From Sceloporus undulatus (lineage: Eukaryota; Chordata; Lepidosauria; Squamata; Phrynosomatidae), in the NCBI RefSeq assembly GCF_019175285.1, contig NC_056525.1:124396653-124460652 (forward strand): a DNA stretch of 64,000 nucleotides, in the 5' to 3' direction. The notes beneath the pieces are model-generated. The model had not been told where the DNA came from. It saw only the letters and a list, made by a program, of their open reading frames with translations, and searched no databases. Within the stretch, counting starts at the first letter, position 1. Each line of letters opens with the position of its first letter. This document shows, piece after piece, positions 63,804-64,000 of this stretch. A program made the translations under genes and the position numbers.

Positions 63804-64000
63804 GGGCTTGAACAGACAGGCCAAAATATAGCTGCTTCGGGTCACTTTGGAGGTATGCTGTTTAAATGACACACACATCTTAGGAGGCCAGAGGCTGTGC
63901 CAAAGTTGCGCTCTAGTCCTTAGGACTGGAGCATGGCTTTCATGTGGCTTCCAGCCTCTTAAGACACATGCAGCATTTAAACAGCATACTCCTAAAGTGA
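63804..64000. repeat. Palindromic MITE, third copy, cut by window end
   Basis: GGCTTGAACAGACAGGCCAAA, GGAGGTATGCTGTTTAAATG opposite GCATTTAAACAGCATACTCC. The right terminus lies outside the window. Confidence 0.8.

Noticed and set aside
1-64000. Endogenous retrovirus, LTR element or other capsid-bearing element
   Set aside because: No paired LTRs, primer-binding site, gag, protease, integrase or envelope pattern was recognised. All reverse-transcriptase pieces match LINE patterns.

Overview
This window is vertebrate nuclear DNA, most likely from a squamate reptile and probably a lizard. The evidence is its repeats: Sauria-type tRNA SINEs with BovB-like tails, a 5S-rRNA-derived SINE, BovB-like RTE LINEs, CR1 and L2 tails, SPIN hAT elements, and many short palindromic DNA transposons. 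Two 10-base runs of N mark assembly gaps.

Three host genes are visible, all identified by recalled protein similarity rather than a search. On the minus strand at the left edge lies the first coding exon of the long RASAL2 isoform, with a CpG-rich promoter, and transcription leaves the window to the left. On the plus strand lies a complete gene for the mitochondrial quinone oxidoreductase-like protein 2 (CRYZL2): ten coding exons from about 23.3 to 48.2 kb. All intron phases agree and the total is 1125 coding bases, or 375 residues. From 61.2 kb to the right edge are the first three coding exons of SEC16B. In human the middle gene is the pseudogene CRYZL2P, which makes read-through transcripts with SEC16B, so this is the same neighbourhood with the middle gene intact.

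Layout: 0-0.6 kb, array of palindromic repeats; 0.7-1.2 kb, RASAL2 exon and promoter; 1.3-23 kb, intergenic and repeat-rich, with one weak coding-like region at 10.4-11.0 kb; 23.2-48.2 kb, CRYZL2; 48.2-61 kb, intergenic with many small DNA transposons and SINEs; 61.2-64 kb, SEC16B.

The most unusual signal is in two dispersed repeat families. Copies at 20.3, 22.9, 25.1 and 57.8 kb carry what reads as a hammerhead ribozyme core: CTGANGA, a short hairpin, GAAA or a decayed form, then NUH. Each has a matching outer stem and a self-complementary four-base stem III, as expected of ribozymes that work as dimers in Penelope-like elements and retrozymes. No retrovirus, LTR element or other capsid-bearing element was recognised.
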